From NCBI GenBank assembly GCA_937923375.1, contig CALAJG010000118.1:1-6847 (forward strand): a stretch of DNA of 6,847 nt. Reading direction: 5' to 3'. The position numbers and the translations under genes are program-made. The notes under the pieces are model-generated. The model worked only from the letters and a program-made list of their open reading frames with translations. It searched no databases and was not told where the DNA came from. This DNA comes from an uncultured Leucothrix sp. (GTDB lineage Bacteria > Pseudomonadota > Gammaproteobacteria > Thiotrichales > Thiotrichaceae). Below are positions 6,801-6,847 of this stretch, piece after piece; within the stretch, counting starts at the first letter, position 1, and the number at the start of each line of letters is the position of its first letter.

Positions 6801-6847
6801 GTCAGAACGTTTTTATTTGCATGAGAGGTTAGCTCATATAATCCTGC
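896..6847 (-). CDS. Giant secreted multidomain redox protein, amino-terminal part cut off by the window (galactose-oxidase-like tail, PA14, PKD, beta-propeller, di-heme cytochrome c, CBM9-like repeats, GlyGly-CTERM)
   Basis: Residues are numbered from the internal Met at 6787; 20 further open codons run to the window edge, so this Met is not the real start. Visible order: galactose-oxidase-like C-terminal domain tail (-20 to about 19); putative Ig (24-106); PA14 (113-245); putative Ig (257-340); PKD (347-425, with the WNFGDG signature); YVTN-type beta-propeller (440-800); di-heme peroxidase/MauG-like domain (804-1055, CASCH at 831-835 and CATCH at 963-967); three CBM9/DOMON-like plus Ig units (1069-1335, 1348-1620, 1633-1905); Asn/Gly/Ser linker (1908-1930); GlyGly-CTERM tail (1931-1963). 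Role inferred: an exported, probably surface-held redox enzyme with adhesive or glycan-binding modules. Heme would be attached in the periplasm by a cytochrome c maturation system. The exact substrate is not visible. There is no frameshift or internal stop. The reading frame is certain and the domain calls are strong, except that the CBM9-like assignment is at fold level. The signal peptide and promoter must lie outside the window. Confidence 0.93.
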   Translation of the reverse strand, partial: AGLYELTSHANKNVLTPGYWMLFAVNSNGVPSVAKVIKVSSSGLPIITQPRNQINIIGDSVIYSVIATDSDNDTLSYQATGLPSGLSINSNNGLISGTPTQKGGFTPTITVSDGESSASAIFNWDIFPEGSAPGISYEYYEGTWNTLPDFASLTPVATGTTDSINTNVRNRDDNYGLRFSARIDIETAGTYTFYTASDDGSQLFIDGNLVVNNDGLHGVIEKSGDINLSAGEHTLVVTYFEKTGGDSLAVYYSAAGLTKQPLPQALLRQNPLYNVDPTISNPGNQTYGINQAVSLQISATDLNIEDTLTYTATGLPTGLNINSITGIITGTATVAGTYDTQVTVQDTHGSSKKIEFSWQIVGSISIQPIVTSPYPTGAVVNYTANVTGGSNLQYQWNFGDGTATTIPSNNPSIGHPFSQAGTPIVTLMVTGNGADSVEYQFTQPIHNPLTSNRPNISMSIVYQELPGNDRIWNVNPDNNSVSVFDAVSNTKLAEVAVKEAPRALAIAPDGRVWVTNKTSASISVIDPTTMKVAQLISLPHASQPYGIVFSPDESYAYVALEATNQVIKLHPTSGAQISSIEVGSNPRHLSINADGRVLYASRFVTPPIPGEATANVRTTVNGIKYGGKVVSVNTTTMSVNNRIVLEHSERQDAEHSGRGIPNYLGPLVISPDGLSGWVPSKQDNIKRGMLRDGQPLTHDSSVRSISSRVDLTSGLEDTIARIDHDNGGIASSAVFGRYGIYLYVALEGSRQVAVLNALNKEEITRIQVGKAPQGLAISGDGNRLYTHNFMDRSISVHDLTKLNTQTRINFDRLAVYKTVANEALPANVLKGKQLFYDAQDARVAREQYISCASCHNDGADDGRVWDMTGFGEGLRNTISLEGRGGMQHGLLHWTANFDEVQDFEGQIRNLAGGLGLMSDSDFHAGTRGQTMGDKKQGLSADLDALAAYVASLDSFQRSPYQGSDGTLTSAAMSGREIFSQQGCATCHSGEKFTDSGPDNLHDIGTIKSSSGQRLNASLSGIDTPTLRGVWSTAPYLHDGSAQDLYSAIDAHDGIVLSASQQNQLVTYLQQIDGAIANVADNSNPVGDTQLTVDGNLDDWSGNEFFATDPDDTSGANNPIDWKAAAIAHSSSQLYIGYQSYNPIDASANSGSNIPWGWQILIDTDQNAGTGFLQGSIGADYIIEGKHLQRYTGDGSNWSWSSLGNANLAFQDNEVELSMNRTLLGDPSTIRVVFKGANQAYNGSVTDLYPNDGNNYIEYQLPGGTDQVNTAPVAANQTVLLSANSTVNVTLSATDAEGSPLTYEVIGNPQNGTISGVAPNLIYQPNPGFIGTDRFSFIAKDGVNDSNPGIISLTITNDQGGAVFNELSSPIALDGNDSDWSNVTRFNTDPDDISGANETIDWRSIAIAHDSQFIHLLYESYNQINVTEAAGNYLPWGWQVYLDTDKNSSTGYKVGNIGADYILEGQAIHRYVGLGNNWNWENIGVAEQQYAGNVAELRFPRSLVGNPQALRMVIRGNSIAVGGTQIDYYPDDQNDRSSSEQFFKYEFRNGGYSDGRPMAASQSLTTNTNSSVSLILSGTDAAVNDLTFRTDINPEHGTLTGSAPDLIYTPDNGYIGNDYFTFIVNNGSLDSVPATVSINVTETNSAAITNNIPGLSIDGSAEDWNGLTAFNDDPDDMTAISDTINWQNATLAHSADTLYLLYRNRGLINANTPSGTYIPWGWQTYLDTDNDVTTGFKIGEIGADYMIEATSLNKYAGTNNSWDWQTVTIAEVAYSNDIAELAIPLAAMAHPESIKLVFKGNNLAVGGTESDFYPDQANLNGVANNFFSYNLNNVLARVSTRPQASNQAVNAVMNMATPIRLNTNDAESDSLSYRMIKSPAHGTLSAIGKEVVYTAEANFVGEDSFEYIVNDGVFDSSVAKVSISVQRENSTAVGNGDAANSNTENGSNGDSGGGSIDWRFSLGLAFISIILYRHRKKRPNGMFI
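899..1006 (-). other. GlyGly-CTERM-type sorting tail
   Basis: Residues 1928-1963 are GDSGGGSIDW, then a hydrophobic stretch (about 1936-1951), then the basic cluster RHRKKR and a short extension ending in Met-Phe-Ile. The order Gly/Ser-rich motif, transmembrane helix, basic cluster at the extreme C-terminus is that of GlyGly-CTERM proteins. In known cases these are cleaved by a rhomboid-type rhombosortase and delivered to the surface with the type II secretion system. It is preceded by a low-complexity Asn/Gly/Ser linker (about 1908-1930), also typical. Confidence 0.8.
1073..3583 (-). repeat. Three tandem units of CBM9/DOMON-like sandwich plus bacterial Ig domain
   Basis: The units span residues 1069-1335, 1348-1620 and 1633-1905 (bases 3583-2783, 2746-1928 and 1891-1073). 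Each opens with a DG...DW motif (as in CBM9-like domains) and contains DPDD, an IDW or INW, an invariant PWGWQ, a D-T-D...TG acidic loop, IGADY, a paired W.W and a YP(D/N) motif. Each closes with an Ig-type domain (about 1249-1335, 1535-1620, 1818-1905) bearing HGTL or NGTI and F(I/V)G.D.F.(F/Y)I. PWGWQ recurs at 1134, 1414 and 1698, a period of 280-284 residues. The acidic loop suggests calcium binding. Carbohydrate binding is inferred from fold resemblance only. Confidence 0.82.
3623..4378 (-). other. Di-heme cytochrome c peroxidase/MauG-like domain
   Basis: Residues 804-1055 start GKQLFYDAQD and hold two c-type heme sites, CASCH (831-835; bases 4283-4297) and CATCH (963-967; bases 3887-3901). 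Between them are RNTISLEGRGGMQHGLLHWT and FEGQIRNL. After the second heme come TPTLRGVWSTAPYLHDGSA and a final helix SQQNQLVTYLQQID. The TPTLR...APYLHDGS block is diagnostic of the bacterial di-heme peroxidase/MauG superfamily. No methionine follows the second heme motif within the domain, so its distal ligand is not the usual Met. Peroxidase, protein-modifying oxidase and electron-relay roles are all possible. Confidence 0.9.
4388..5470 (-). other. YVTN-type beta-propeller domain
   Basis: Residues 440-800 contain repeated blades of the form SVSVFDAVSNTKLAEVAV, APRALAIAPDGRVWVTN, SISVIDPTTMKVAQLISL, QPYGIVFSPDESYAYVALEA and QGLAISGDGNRLYTHNFM. A long insertion-like stretch (about 582-700) carries LGPLVISPDGLSGWVPSKQD and LRDGQPLTHDSSVRSISSRV. 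Segments of this type are typical of propellers fused directly upstream of di-heme cytochrome domains. The propeller probably shields or docks the heme domain or binds a partner; it has no cysteines of its own. Confidence 0.85.
5513..5749 (-). other. PKD domain
   Basis: Residues 347-425 show the PKD core: an early P-T-G-A-V-V-N-Y strand, then QYQWNFGDGTATT and HPFSQAGTPIVTLMVTG. WNFGDG is the family signature. PKD domains in secreted enzymes act as spacers and can aid binding to insoluble polymers. Confidence 0.88.
5768..6019 (-). other. Putative Ig (He_PIG-type) domain 2
   Basis: Residues 257-340 have the hallmark ATDLNIEDTLTYTATGLPTG, then GIITGTATVAGTYDTQVTVQ. This is parallel in order and spacing to the first putative Ig domain at 24-106. 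It separates the PA14 domain from the PKD domain. Confidence 0.75.
6053..6451 (-). other. PA14 domain
   Basis: Residues 113-245 begin with an ISYEYYEGTWNTLPDF strand and contain FSARIDIETAGTYTFYTASD followed by DGSQLFIDG, then HTLVVTYFEKTGGDSLAVYY. These are the core strands and the DDGS/G.H.l...yfe motif of PA14 domains. The Asp pair at 178-179 fits the calcium-site position of glycan-binding PA14 members. PA14 domains in secreted bacterial enzymes usually bind carbohydrate; the ligand here is unknown. Confidence 0.9.
6470..6718 (-). other. Putative Ig (He_PIG-type) domain 1
   Basis: Residues 24-106 carry the hallmark ATDSDNDTLSYQATGLPSGL, then a GLISGTP turn and a closing TITVSDG strand. 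This is the pattern of putative-Ig/cadherin-like spacer domains in bacterial extracellular proteins. It is nearly the same in layout as residues 257-340, on the other side of the PA14 domain, suggesting a duplicated flanking module. Role: spacer or calcium-stabilised stalk (known for the fold; not shown here). Confidence 0.75.
6731..6847 (-). other. C-terminal end of a galactose-oxidase-like (DUF1929-type) domain
   Basis: The visible end reads NVLTPGYWMLFAVNSNGVPS and then VAKVIKV. This matches the conserved close of the domain that follows the kelch propeller in galactose oxidase and glyoxal oxidase relatives (pattern PPGYYMLFvlN..GVPSvAkii.i). In that family this beta-sandwich carries one copper-ligand histidine earlier in the domain, which would lie outside the window. 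The propeller with the other copper ligands and the Tyr-Cys cofactor would also be upstream. The match is short but characteristic; catalytic competence cannot be judged here. Confidence 0.75.

Overview
The window holds two convergent genes from what looks like a Gram-negative, probably marine gammaproteobacterium. The lineage is an inference from three things: a C-terminal GlyGly-CTERM-type sorting tail (a signal typical of gammaproteobacteria with type II secretion and rhombosortase), the AT-leaning base composition, and the very long secreted protein rich in Ig/PKD/PA14 and carbohydrate-binding-like modules. No taxonomic marker gene is present.

Layout. Bases 1-100 are a short AT-rich leader. 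A plus-strand gene (about 101-814) encodes a small exported protein with a signal peptide, a cysteine-containing N-terminal region and C-terminal ankyrin repeats. The 81-bp gap that follows contains a perfect 14-bp inverted repeat with a 3-nt loop, probably a terminator shared by the two converging genes. From 896 to the right edge (6847) the minus strand is one uninterrupted reading frame. Its amino-terminal part lies outside the window: the frame stays open through the last base, and the 20 codons before the first in-window ATG read as the end of a galactose-oxidase-like C-terminal domain (DUF1929 type).

In protein order, the visible part of the large product (1,983 residues) is: tail of the galactose-oxidase-like domain, putative Ig domain, PA14 domain, second putative Ig domain, PKD domain, YVTN-type beta-propeller, di-heme cytochrome c peroxidase/MauG-like domain with two CXXCH motifs, three tandem units each made of a CBM9/DOMON-like sandwich plus a bacterial Ig domain, an Asn/Gly/Ser linker, and a GlyGly-CTERM tail. 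The only four cysteines in the visible protein are those of the two heme motifs.

Taken together, this looks like a secreted or surface-held redox protein that probably binds polysaccharide or another surface. It may join a copper-radical-oxidase-like module (mostly outside the window) to a di-heme module on one chain. The ankyrin gene is also predicted to be exported, but nothing in the sequence shows that the two genes work together; they are convergent, not an operon.
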